This document shows positions 57,055-64,000 of a DNA stretch of 64,000 nt, piece by piece. The stretch covers positions 1 to 64,000 of the forward strand of contig NZ_CANPVO010000019.1 in the NCBI RefSeq assembly GCF_947581785.1. The letters are read 5' to 3'. Under the pieces are notes generated by a model. It searched no databases, had not been told where the DNA came from, and worked only from the letters and a program-made list of their open reading frames with translations. The DNA is from Candidatus Palauibacter polyketidifaciens (GTDB lineage: Bacteria > Gemmatimonadota > Gemmatimonadetes > Palauibacterales > Palauibacteraceae). Every line of letters begins with the position of its first letter. Position 1 is the stretch's first letter. A program made the position numbers and the translations under genes.

Positions 57055-59567
57055 CAGTCCTCCTGGGATCCCTGGCTTTCCGCCCCCATGTCGTCGACCA
57101 CGGCCTCGGTCCCCTTCAGCCGGAAGGCCGGGCTGTTGACCACGCCGAGGATGAACGCGGACATGCGGTGGTCCTGTTCGGCGGCCTGCCGCGCGATGGA
57201 CCGCACGGTCGGCATGTCGTAGTAATCGACCCGCCGGCCCAGCGCGTAGGCGAGCAGGTTCTCCGTGAACGCGCGCACGAGCGGCACCGGCCGGGCCAGA
57301 AGCGCCGCGCGCAGGTCCGCCGCGCTCGTCACCGGCGTGCCGTCGTAGAGTTCGCCCTGCGCCTCGATCGGCCTTCCGCTGTCCTTGATGCGCCGCGCCC
57401 CCGTCCCGTCGAAGTACTCCAGCGCGAGACCGATCGGGTCGATCACGCGGTGGCACGAACGGCAAGCCGGGCTCGCGCGGTGCATCTCCAGCCGCTCCCG
57501 CACCGTGAGCAGGCGGCCCTCCTCCGCCTCCGGCGTCGCCTCCAGATCGGAGACATCCGGCGGGGGCGGAGGCGGGGGCGTCCCCAGCAGCACCTCCATC
57601 ACCCACTTCCCTCGCAGCACCGGAGACGTCCGGCTCGCGTGCGAGGTGAGAGTGAGGACGCTGCCGTGCCCCAGCACGCCGCGGCGCTCCCGTTCAAGGA
57701 TCTCGATCCTGCGGAAATCCGTTCCCGTCACGCCGGGGATGCCGTAGTGCCGCGCCAGGCGCTCGTTCACGAACGTGTAATCGGCCGTCAGCAGTTCGAG
57801 CAGGCTCCGGTCCTCCTGCACCAGCGTGTGGAAGAGGAGTTCCGTCTCGCGGTGCATCGCCTCCTTGAGCTGCTGGTCGAAGTCCGGATAGAGGCGGACG
57901 TCGGGGTTCATGCCCTCGAGGTCCTGCAGCCGGAACCACTGTCCCGCGAAACGCGTGGCCAGCGCCTCGGCGCGCGGATCCGCCAGCATGCGGCGCACCT
58001 GCACGTCGAGCACCGCCGGGTTGGAGAGCCGACCCTCCGCGGCAACTGCCAGCAGTTCGTCGTCGGGGCCCGTGGCCCAGAGGAAGAAGGAGAGCCGCGA
58101 GGCGAGATCGTAGTCGTCCAGCGCGTACACCCCGTCCGCCTCGCGCGCGGGACGTTCCTCGAACCGGAAGACGAAGTGCGGGCTGGCGAGAATCCCCTCC
58201 AGCGCGAGCCGGATCCCTTCCTCGAACCCGCCCGCTCCCGCCCCGGCGCGGTACAGGTTCATGAGCGCGGCGACGTTGTCGTCCGTCAGCGGCCGGCGGT
58301 AGGCCCTCGTCCCCAGCCGCGAGAGGATCGCTTCCGCACACCGGACCTCCTCCTCGGGCGTGGAGGGACGGCACGAGAACACGCGCTCGCGGCTCGGCGT
58401 GGACGACATCCCCGCCGGGGCGAAGGGCCCCGTCACCGCGAGGTCACGCAGGTGCGGCAGCGTCGTGAACCCGTACGCGTCCGTGATGCTCGTGCTCGCA
58501 ATCGACCAGTCGTGCGGCGACATCAGATCCTGCGACGGCCCCTCGAAGGTGCGGATGAAGGCGGCCGCCACCCGGTGCGGACCCGCCTCGATGAACACGG
58601 GATCCGTCCGGAGGTTCACACCGTCGGGATCGGAGACGTGCATCCAGCGGTCGATGTCGAGGAGCGCGACCCGCTCGCCGTCGACCGAGATCTCGATCCG
58701 TTCGGGCTCGTCCGTCGTGTGCAGCGCGCCCTTCCCGTTCCCGAACAGGGCGCCGGTCGTCTCGTGATGGAAGGAGACGCGGAAGGCGTACTCCCCGTCG
58801 GCCGGGAAGTTGTGGTCCACCGCGACGCCGCCCCGGCTCCCGTACGGCGTGCCCTCGACGTGCTCCGCCTGTGAGGTCCAGCGCGACACCCGGAAGGTGG
58901 CCTCGCTCGGCGTGACCTCCGGGTCGCCGATCGCGAGCCGGCTGATCTCGCTCGCCGCGCGCAGATACCCGTCCATCAGCGTCGGGGAGAGCAACTGCAC
59001 GTCGGCGATGTTGTCGAAGTTCGCGCTCTTCGTATCGAGCGGCAGATAGTCGCCGGCGTCGATGTCCAGGTCGAGGAGATCGTAGATGGAGCGCGAGTAC
59101 TCGGCCCGGTTCAGGCGCTGGAAGGTCCGCCGTCCGGGGTTCGGGTTCGCCTCCCATGCCGCGTCGAGGCGGGACTCAAGGACGGCCGCGAGCGTGCGCA
59201 GGCTGTCAGGGGTCGGCCGGCGGACGCCGACCGGCGGCATCATCCCGGCCCGCAGCTTCCGCACCATCCGCTCCGCGATCACGGCATTGTCGGAGGCCGA
59301 CGTCACCTCGAAGGTTTCGAGCGACATGCCCCCGCTCACCCGCCTGGGGTTGTGGCAGCGCATGCACGTTCCGGCCACGACCGCCTGGGCCGTTTCGACG
59401 GAGAGCGTGTCGACGGAGGGAGCCGATGTCGGCGCGGTCAGCGGTGCGATCGGCTGCGGCCAACTGGCCGGGGGATGTTCGGCACCCCGCGCCCCGTCGG
59501 CCTCCTGACCGATGGCTGAACTCGGGAGAACACCCGCTGCAACCAGCAGCAAGAGCGATGTTCGCAT
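57054..59567 (-). CDS. DUF1592-type dihaem cytochrome-like protein (cassette 2)
   Basis: 837 aa from ATG 59567 (signal MRTSLLLLVAAGVLPSSAIGQ). Haem motif CMRCH at residues 68-72 and CRSCHRVIDPIGLALEYFD near the C-terminus. Domain order equals cassette 1: RRTFQRLNRAEYSRSIYDLL, a beta carbohydrate-binding-like region, YRRPLTDDNVAALM, RLSFFLWATGPDDELL, ADPRAEALATRFAGQWFRL, GVLGHGSVLTLTSHASRTSP, RGKWVMEVLLGTPPPPPPP. AGAGG precedes the ATG. It is first in its operon. Function is unknown; export and covalent haem are predicted. Confidence 0.9.
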   Translation of the reverse strand: MRTSLLLLVAAGVLPSSAIGQEADGARGAEHPPASWPQPIAPLTAPTSAPSVDTLSVETAQAVVAGTCMRCHNPRRVSGGMSLETFEVTSASDNAVIAERMVRKLRAGMMPPVGVRRPTPDSLRTLAAVLESRLDAAWEANPNPGRRTFQRLNRAEYSRSIYDLLDLDIDAGDYLPLDTKSANFDNIADVQLLSPTLMDGYLRAASEISRLAIGDPEVTPSEATFRVSRWTSQAEHVEGTPYGSRGGVAVDHNFPADGEYAFRVSFHHETTGALFGNGKGALHTTDEPERIEISVDGERVALLDIDRWMHVSDPDGVNLRTDPVFIEAGPHRVAAAFIRTFEGPSQDLMSPHDWSIASTSITDAYGFTTLPHLRDLAVTGPFAPAGMSSTPSRERVFSCRPSTPEEEVRCAEAILSRLGTRAYRRPLTDDNVAALMNLYRAGAGAGGFEEGIRLALEGILASPHFVFRFEERPAREADGVYALDDYDLASRLSFFLWATGPDDELLAVAAEGRLSNPAVLDVQVRRMLADPRAEALATRFAGQWFRLQDLEGMNPDVRLYPDFDQQLKEAMHRETELLFHTLVQEDRSLLELLTADYTFVNERLARHYGIPGVTGTDFRRIEILERERRGVLGHGSVLTLTSHASRTSPVLRGKWVMEVLLGTPPPPPPPDVSDLEATPEAEEGRLLTVRERLEMHRASPACRSCHRVIDPIGLALEYFDGTGARRIKDSGRPIEAQGELYDGTPVTSAADLRAALLARPVPLVRAFTENLLAYALGRRVDYYDMPTVRSIARQAAEQDHRMSAFILGVVNSPAFRLKGTEAVVDDMGAESQGSQED

Positions 59568-59681
59568 GGCCGAAGCCTCTTCCGTGCAACCGCGTCGCGC
59601 CTCACGGGGCGCAAGGATACATCAACTGGAAAATGTACCATCGACGCAGATCGCCCGGCCAGCCGGATGCAGCGGGACGGA

Positions 59682-60908
59682 TCAGCCGCAACCGGCCGGA
59701 AGAGGGAGGATCTCGAGGGCGGCGGGGCGCTCGAGCGCGTGCACCTGCACGAATTGTCGGCCGAGTTCATCTGTCCGGACGGCTGTGAGCGCCTCCGCCG
59801 ATATGTCCAGCACGCGAAGGCCTTCGGGCAACCGGACGGTCCCTATCCCCCGACCGGTCTCCGTGAAGACCCGCCACTCCGGACTGCCGGGGCCACCGGG
59901 AAGCTGCCAGGACTGGATTCAGATGTACCCCAGTTCGTCGACGATGAGGTCGTTGGCGAACGGGACCCGCTCCGCCATCCCGACCGCTTCCCCCATCACC
60001 TCGATCATCCGGGCCGCCTCCGGGACGATCTCGCCGCCCATTGCGCGTCCGGCGGCCGCGACGGACGCCGCAACCCACTGTCCTCTATGTGCCTCCGTCA
60101 CACGGTCGGCCGGGATGTCGAGGCGCAGTTCACCCCACGGGGTCCCAGTTTGGTCGAAGATCCGTATGACGGGCTCGTCACCCGCGGCGAGCAGAAGGCA
60201 GTTGCCGCGGAGGGCGCCCAGGGCTCTCGGCGAGAACAGCGCACCGCGCATCCCGGACATTCCCTCAACGACGAACTGCGAACTGAGGCTCCCCGGAACG
60301 CGAGCCAGCGCCTCACGGACCACGCCGCCCTGGTCGAGCCGATGGAAGCCGACCGTGTCCCGGCCCACGCCGCCGGGATCCGCGGCGACCATGCGATCCC
60401 CCTCGCGGGCGTACCACCTGCCGTCCGTGAATCGTCCAACTTCGCCAATTCGCCGGGCCGCGCCTGTACGGCTCAGCCTGGTGTCCTCCGACAGCGATCC
60501 GTCGAACGTCCATTCCGACAGCCGTTGGTGTTCGCCATCGAAGGCGACAACCCGCCCCTCCCCACCCGCCACAATACCTGCCAACCTCCGGAATTCCCCG
60601 GGACCATTGCCCGCCCGCCCCATCGTGACCATGACGCTCCCATCGGCGGCAAGCACGGTGATCGTCGCCAAGGTCCGATCCGCTACGGCGATGCTTTCAT
60701 TCGGCCCCCAGACCACGCCGACGACGGCGGAGAACTCGCTATCCGGCTCTCCCTCCAGCCACCCGTAAACGCGCTCGGGCTGCGAATCCACAATCCAGTA
60801 GGAGGCGACACCCGCAGCGTCCTGGGCGACGGCTTCGCCTTGAATCGTGGCCGATGCCGCAGCCAGCAGAAGCTGGGCCACGCGCGGGAAGGTCCTTCCG
60901 GCTCGCAT
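59682..60908 (-). pseudogene. Exported six-bladed beta-propeller protein, interrupted by in-frame TGA
   Basis: From ATG 60908 (signal peptide ending GEAVAQD) the frame encodes 329 residues with NHL-like blades (SIAVADRTLATITVLAADGS, GPGEFRRLAGIVAGGEGRVV, RIFDQTGTPWGELRLDIPAD) and stops at TGA 59919-59921 after DELGYI. The same frame continues for 78 codons to TGA 59682-59684 with convincing protein: IQSWQLPGGP, EWRVFTETGRGIGTVRLPEG, LRVLDISAEALTAVRTDELG, FVQVHALERP. TGA sits where TGG (Trp) would fit. Nonsense mutation, sequencing error or readthrough are possible. The gene follows the 60912-61634 gene by 3 nt, so it is the last gene of the PadR operon. Confidence 0.75.
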
Positions 60909-60911
60909 ACG

Positions 60912-61634
60912 CTAGGCGATGCCCTGCTTCGGCCGAGCGGATGCCCAATCGCGTTTGCGGAACCGGAGAGCGACGGCGGCGCAGACGAAGGAGGCGGACC
61001 ACGCCCAGTAGCCAGGACCCAGATACCCGGGTCCGCCCCCGCCATCGGCCATGATCGTCGGAGGCCATCCGAGACTGAGAGCGCCGAAACCGAGCGCCCC
61101 GACGCCCATGGATCCAAGCAGCGGCCACGGCATCTTCCACCGGCGGGAGCGCCACAGCACCGGCAGGGTCATCAGCATGGGAGAATTGAGGATCAGCACG
61201 AGCAGCGGCGGTCCGAGTTCGCCTTCCCGAAAGACGCGGACGAAGAACTCGTATCCGTAGGCTGTAAAATCCACGACGCCGCCCGACGGGCTGACCACTC
61301 CGGAGGTCACCAGAGTCGGAAGGAGAAACGAGGCCGCGTACAGGGCCCACGCCGCCCACAGAACGCGCCGCCACCGGGGCTGTCCCGCCCTCGCGAACTC
61401 GCTCGATATCATCTTCGGTTGGCCCAGTCCTTCGCGAGCGATGGCCAGCGCCTCGGCCGGGGCCAAGACCGGATTCAGCTCGAGTTCGAGGCTGACGCGG
61501 GCGCGGAGGTGATCTTCGAGTTCATCCAGTTCCCGAGCCGAGAGCGAGGAACTCCGTTCGACCGTCGTACGCCAGTTCCGGATTCCCCCTTCCAGTTCAA
61601 GGACTCGTCGCGCTTGAGGGTCGTTGGTATTCAC
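60912..61634 (-). CDS. PadR-associated membrane protein, paralog 3 of 3
   Basis: 240 aa from GTG 61634, overlapping the preceding stop (GTGA). The N-terminus has the conserved helical segment SLSARELDELEDHLRARVSL, then LGQPKMISSEFARAGQPRWRR, and then about five membrane helices (LWAAWALYAASFLLP, LLVLILNSPMLMTLPVL, LLGSMGVGALGFGAL, YWAWSASFVCAAVAL). The soluble segment resembles the permease-prefix or HAAS-type helical domain seen beside PadR regulators (inference from pattern and context). Function is unknown. Confidence 0.8.
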   Translation of the reverse strand: MNTNDPQARRVLELEGGIRNWRTTVERSSSLSARELDELEDHLRARVSLELELNPVLAPAEALAIAREGLGQPKMISSEFARAGQPRWRRVLWAAWALYAASFLLPTLVTSGVVSPSGGVVDFTAYGYEFFVRVFREGELGPPLLVLILNSPMLMTLPVLWRSRRWKMPWPLLGSMGVGALGFGALSLGWPPTIMADGGGGPGYLGPGYWAWSASFVCAAVALRFRKRDWASARPKQGIA

Positions 61635-62296
61635 AGTTGGGCGATACTCTTGTCCGACTGGACGGATGCCCAATCTCGCTTGCGACGCCAGAGGGCCGTG
61701 GCGACTACGAGGAACGATGCAGACCATAGCCAGAAGCCGACGTCCGGATAAAATCCCATGCCTCCGTCAATGACCCGGAGAACACCGATACCGAACGGCA
61801 ATGCGCCCGTCGCGCCCACGAGCCACGCCCACCACAGCTTCCGCGACGGACGCGGGCGGCGCAGCGCGGGAAGGGTCAGCAGCATGATCAGATTGGTGAG
61901 CCAAAACATGACGTGCCCACCCGCAGGAAGTTGCATCAACAGCTCGTACCCGTAGATCGTCGAATCGGCATCGGGTCGGGACGGGATACCACCCGGAATC
62001 CCCCAGGCGGGGAGGAGAAACGATGCCGCGTAGAGAGCCCAGCCCGTCAGAAAGAGGCGACGCCAACGGGGCCGTCCCGCCTTGGCAAATTCTCGGGAAA
62101 TCGCCTTGGGCTCGCCGAGTTCGGACACAGCGGTCGTGAACGCCTTCGCGGGTGGCAGCGCGGGGTTCAGGTCCAGTTCGAGACTGACGCGGGCGCGGAG
62201 ATGATCTTCGAGTTCATCCAGTTCACGGGCCGACAGCGACGATCCCCGCTCAAGCTTCATCCGCCAGTTCCGGACTTCCGTGTCCAGTTCAAACAC
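61631..62296 (-). CDS. PadR-associated membrane protein, paralog 2 of 3
   Basis: 221 aa from GTG 62296. The same layout as its neighbours: SLSARELDELEDHLRARVSL, LGEPKAISREFAKAGRPRWRR, then membrane helices (LFLTGWALYAASFLLP, MFWLTNLIMLLTLPAL, WWAWLVGATGALPFGIGVL, FWLWSASFLVVATALWRRK). It starts 12 nt after paralog 1 and overlaps paralog 3 by 4 nt. The C-terminal WRRKRDWAS box is shared by all three. Confidence 0.82.
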   Translation of the reverse strand: MFELDTEVRNWRMKLERGSSLSARELDELEDHLRARVSLELDLNPALPPAKAFTTAVSELGEPKAISREFAKAGRPRWRRLFLTGWALYAASFLLPAWGIPGGIPSRPDADSTIYGYELLMQLPAGGHVMFWLTNLIMLLTLPALRRPRPSRKLWWAWLVGATGALPFGIGVLRVIDGGMGFYPDVGFWLWSASFLVVATALWRRKRDWASVQSDKSIAQL

Positions 62297-62308
62297 GACT
62301 ACGCCGAC

Positions 62309-62956
62309 CTAAGCGAGCGTCTTCTTCAGGCGGGCGGAGGCCCAGCCGCGGTGGCGGCGCCACAGGGCGACGGAGGCGAGTATGAAGGAGGCGGCCCACG
62401 CCCAATAGCCGAAACGCAACGCGGCCAGCGCACCCGGACCGTCCGAGATGATCGCGGCCGCGCCGAGTCCGAGAGCCGACAAACCGATGACTCCCAGGAT
62501 CCCCGCGAGCCACGTGCCCTTTAGTCGAGGCTTGCGCCAAATGAGAGGCAGCATCAGGAGCATCGGCAGGTTCAAGGGCAGCGCCTCGATGTCGGCAAGG
62601 AACTCGTACCCGCGCGGTACCCAGGCTTCGAAACCCCACGACGCCGGAAGCAGTTCCAGGTGGAGCACCGGCAGCAGTAGCGAAGCCGAGTAAAGGGCAA
62701 GAGCACCGGCAAGCAGAGGCTTCCATCGGGGTCGCCCGGCCCGGGCGAACTCCCTGGAGAGCGCCTTCGGTTCCCCCAGGTCTCGCCGGGCGGTGGCGAA
62801 GGCTTCCGTCGGGGCCAGGGTGGCGTCCAACTCCAGTTCCAGGTCGACCCGGGCGCGCAGGTGATCTTCGAGTTCATCCAGTTCGCGAGGCGAGAGGGAC
62901 GACCTGCGATCCAGTGCGGTCCGCCACCGTCGGACTTCATTCTCGAACTCAAACAT
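62309..62956 (-). CDS. PadR-associated membrane protein, paralog 1 of 3
   Basis: 215 aa from ATG 62956, overlapping the PadR stop by 8 nt. SLSPRELDELEDHLRARVDL and LGEPKALSREFARAGRPRWK precede about five helices (LLAGALALYSASLLLPVL, LPLNLPMLLMLPLIW, LAGILGVIGLSALGLGAAAI, YWAWAASFILASVALWRR). In characterised PadR pairs the membrane partner senses stress or modulates the regulator; here this is only an inference from operon structure. Confidence 0.82.
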   Translation of the reverse strand: MFEFENEVRRWRTALDRRSSLSPRELDELEDHLRARVDLELELDATLAPTEAFATARRDLGEPKALSREFARAGRPRWKPLLAGALALYSASLLLPVLHLELLPASWGFEAWVPRGYEFLADIEALPLNLPMLLMLPLIWRKPRLKGTWLAGILGVIGLSALGLGAAAIISDGPGALAALRFGYWAWAASFILASVALWRRHRGWASARLKKTLA

Positions 62957-63290
62957 GGCTGCCTCCCCAGGACATCTGGAGCGCTCCGTACACGGCCCGC
63001 CAGCTCTCTCGATCGGTTGAGAGCTGTCGCTTCCCGCGGCCCGTCAACCGGTAGTACTTGCGACGCCGTCCCGCGTCGGTGAGTTGCCAGCGGCCCTTGA
63101 TGAGTCCGTCGCGCTCCAGCCGGTGAAGCACGGGGTAGAGCATCCCGTCGGACCACTCGAGTTCACCGCCGGAGAGCAGCTGGACCTGCTTGAGAATCTC
63201 GTACCCGTACGTCTCTCCACCCGCGAGGATGGAGAGCACCATCGGGCGCGATGACGCGGCCACCAGCTCCTTGTAGACCGGCTTCTTCAT
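62949..63290 (-). CDS. PadR-family transcriptional regulator
   Basis: 113 aa from ATG 63290, chosen because GAGGAG lies 7 nt upstream; ATGs further up lack one. The winged-helix core is VLSILAGGETYGYEILKQVQ, LEWSDGMLYPVLHRLERDGLIKG and GRRRKYYRLTGRGKRQL, the PadR_N signature (GYEI...LYPxLxRLExxGLI). The short C-terminal helix is the dimer region. It should repress its own operon through the dyads at 63305-63361. The ligand or signal is unknown. Confidence 0.93.
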   Translation of the reverse strand: MKKPVYKELVAASSRPMVLSILAGGETYGYEILKQVQLLSGGELEWSDGMLYPVLHRLERDGLIKGRWQLTDAGRRRKYYRLTGRGKRQLSTDRESWRAVYGALQMSWGGSHV

Positions 63291-63304
63291 CCGGACACTC
63301 CTCA

Positions 63305-63327
63305 TATCTGGAACCAGGAACCAGATA
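63305..63327. promoter_or_regulatory. PadR operator candidate, proximal dyad
   Basis: TATCTGG and CCAGATA are a perfect 7-bp inverted repeat with a 9-nt spacer (63305-63311 and 63321-63327), 15-37 nt upstream of the PadR start. Its position between promoter and start codon fits autorepression. The sequence is not the classical ATGT-N8-ACAT PadR site. Confidence 0.5.
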
Positions 63328-63342
63328 CCATGAGACATTATG

Positions 63343-63361
63343 TACCTTGCACTGAAAGGTA
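63343..63361. promoter_or_regulatory. PadR operator candidate, distal dyad
   Basis: TACCTT-GCACTGA-AAGGTA is a perfect 6-bp inverted repeat. On the minus strand it is followed by a CATAAT element (63337-63342) that could be the -10 box, so the dyad may cover the -35 to -10 spacer. Confidence 0.45.
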
Positions 63362-63443
63362 TAGGGTCAGCGGTTTCGTGCAAGGGGGAGCTTCACGCAT
63401 GAATTTCAATCGGGCGTCCCGCGGGAACGTCGGGCGGGTGCCG

Positions 63444-64000
63444 TCAGCGCGTCGGGAGCGGGATGGACGCCACGGACGAGCGATCGAATTCATCCCGCGA
63501 CACGCCCCAGATCCGGGAAGACGTGAAGCGAAGGGCGTCGAAGCGGTCCGGGAGTCGCACGTCGCGCGCGGCGCCATCGGGCTCGATGCGCAGCCACACG
63601 GGGCCGCCGCTCAAACCGCCCGCATCGAGATCGAGGGGGCGCAGCCACATCGTCCCGTCCTCACTGCAGCGAAGATCCACATAACGCGGGAGGTAGCTCG
63701 CGAGTTCGCGCGGCGTCCCCTGCACCATATCGGCCATCCGATTCACGAGCCGAAGGCTGTCCTCCGGGGTAAGCCGGGTTGCGACGTCTCCCGTCAGCTC
63801 GGCCTGCCTGAGCGCGAACACGGCTCCGGCGAACTGTCGAGGCGTGACCTCGGTGAAGGGCACGGGCGGAAGGTCGATGGGGTCCACCTCGGCGCCGGAT
63901 CCGTCGAACCCGCGCAGTTGATTCCGGACCCGATCGTACACGCGCACGAGACTCTCGCCGCACGGAGCCCACAGCCGGTACCACAGGGGAAAGCCGCCGT
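63444..64000 (-). CDS. Unknown protein, C-terminal part, cut by window edge
   Basis: The frame runs in from the window edge without a start; the visible C-terminal part is about 184 residues. It begins GGFPLWYRLWAPCGESLVRV and ends VASIPLPTR. Strand-rich stretches (YVDLRCSEDGTMWLRPLDL, in part, PVWLRIEPDGAARDVRLPD, LRFTSSRIWGVSRDEFDR) resemble the last blades of a six-bladed propeller of the kind found in the PadR operon. A helical part in the middle (TPRQFAGAVFALRQAELTG, DSLRLVNRMADMVQ) is unlike a propeller. I do not recognise the family. Confidence 0.7.
   Translation of the reverse strand, partial: GGFPLWYRLWAPCGESLVRVYDRVRNQLRGFDGSGAEVDPIDLPPVPFTEVTPRQFAGAVFALRQAELTGDVATRLTPEDSLRLVNRMADMVQGTPRELASYLPRYVDLRCSEDGTMWLRPLDLDAGGLSGGPVWLRIEPDGAARDVRLPDRFDALRFTSSRIWGVSRDEFDRSSVASIPLPTR

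Noticed and set aside
1-64000. tRNA, rRNA or prophage and IS transposase genes
   Set aside because: I saw no tRNA cloverleaf, rRNA segment, transposase or integrase motif in any supported frame.

Overview
This is a GC-rich bacterial chromosome segment with no rRNA, tRNA or CRISPR array. The gene set is typical of Gemmatimonadota, and possibly of their marine or sponge-associated members: exported DUF1592/DUF1552 pairs, ankyrin proteins, many secreted peptidases and beta-propellers, PadR-linked membrane proteins, taurine dissimilation and a reductive-dehalogenase-like protein. The phylum is an inference from gene content, since no phylogenetic marker lies in the window. Coding density is very high. 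No gene-free stretch exceeds about 300 bases; the longest gaps are 42720-42983, 37015-37231 and 4041-4231. Many neighbours overlap by 1-8 bases (ATGA, TGATG, GTGA), so translational coupling is the rule.

Region by region. 1-5011 is an accessory block: the N-terminal part of an exported S9-type peptidase, a small ORF, an Erm-type rRNA methylase, a FitAB-like toxin-antitoxin pair with a perfect 17-bp palindromic operator, an unknown protein and a lower-GC SAM methyltransferase. 5142-10997 is a taurine locus: xsc, tpa and a corrinoid/FeS reductive-dehalogenase-like gene in one operon, divergent from an AGCS sodium symporter. 11008-12617 is a two-gene ABC exporter. 12651-21141 is a five-gene operon with every junction overlapping: DUF1592 dihaem protein, Tat-exported DUF1552 protein, ankyrin protein, NHL/PAL-like propeller, LVIVD protein. 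21242-26501 holds a DUF4143 ATPase, a PQQ sugar dehydrogenase, a DinJ-YafQ pair bracketed by 31-bp direct repeats, an amidohydrolase and a GNAT enzyme.

26553-34818 carries a DUF2911 lipoprotein, a TonB-plug-like protein, an NhaC-type antiporter, a MOSC protein, a divergent Nramp-like transporter and an M14 peptidase. 34936-45680 carries an S9 peptidase, an FG-GAP/LVIVD propeller with a DCC oxidoreductase, a VapBC pair, a YtcJ-type amidohydrolase, a second divergent Nramp-like transporter, a voltage-gated-type K+ channel and a VOC protein. 45866-53817 combines hydantoinase/oxoprolinase A and B subunits with a convergent operon of acyl-CoA synthetase, PanE-like reductase and D-aminoacylase. 53891-59567 is a second copy of the DUF1592-DUF1552-ankyrin cassette. 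59682-63290 is a PadR regulator with three tandem paralogous membrane proteins and a propeller gene interrupted by an in-frame TGA. A truncated unknown gene closes the window.

The most unusual points are the duplicated dihaem/DUF1552/ankyrin export cassette, the dehalogenase-like gene inside a taurine operon, the direct-repeat-bracketed toxin-antitoxin insertion between two divergent genes, and the interrupted propeller gene whose 78 further codons still read as protein.
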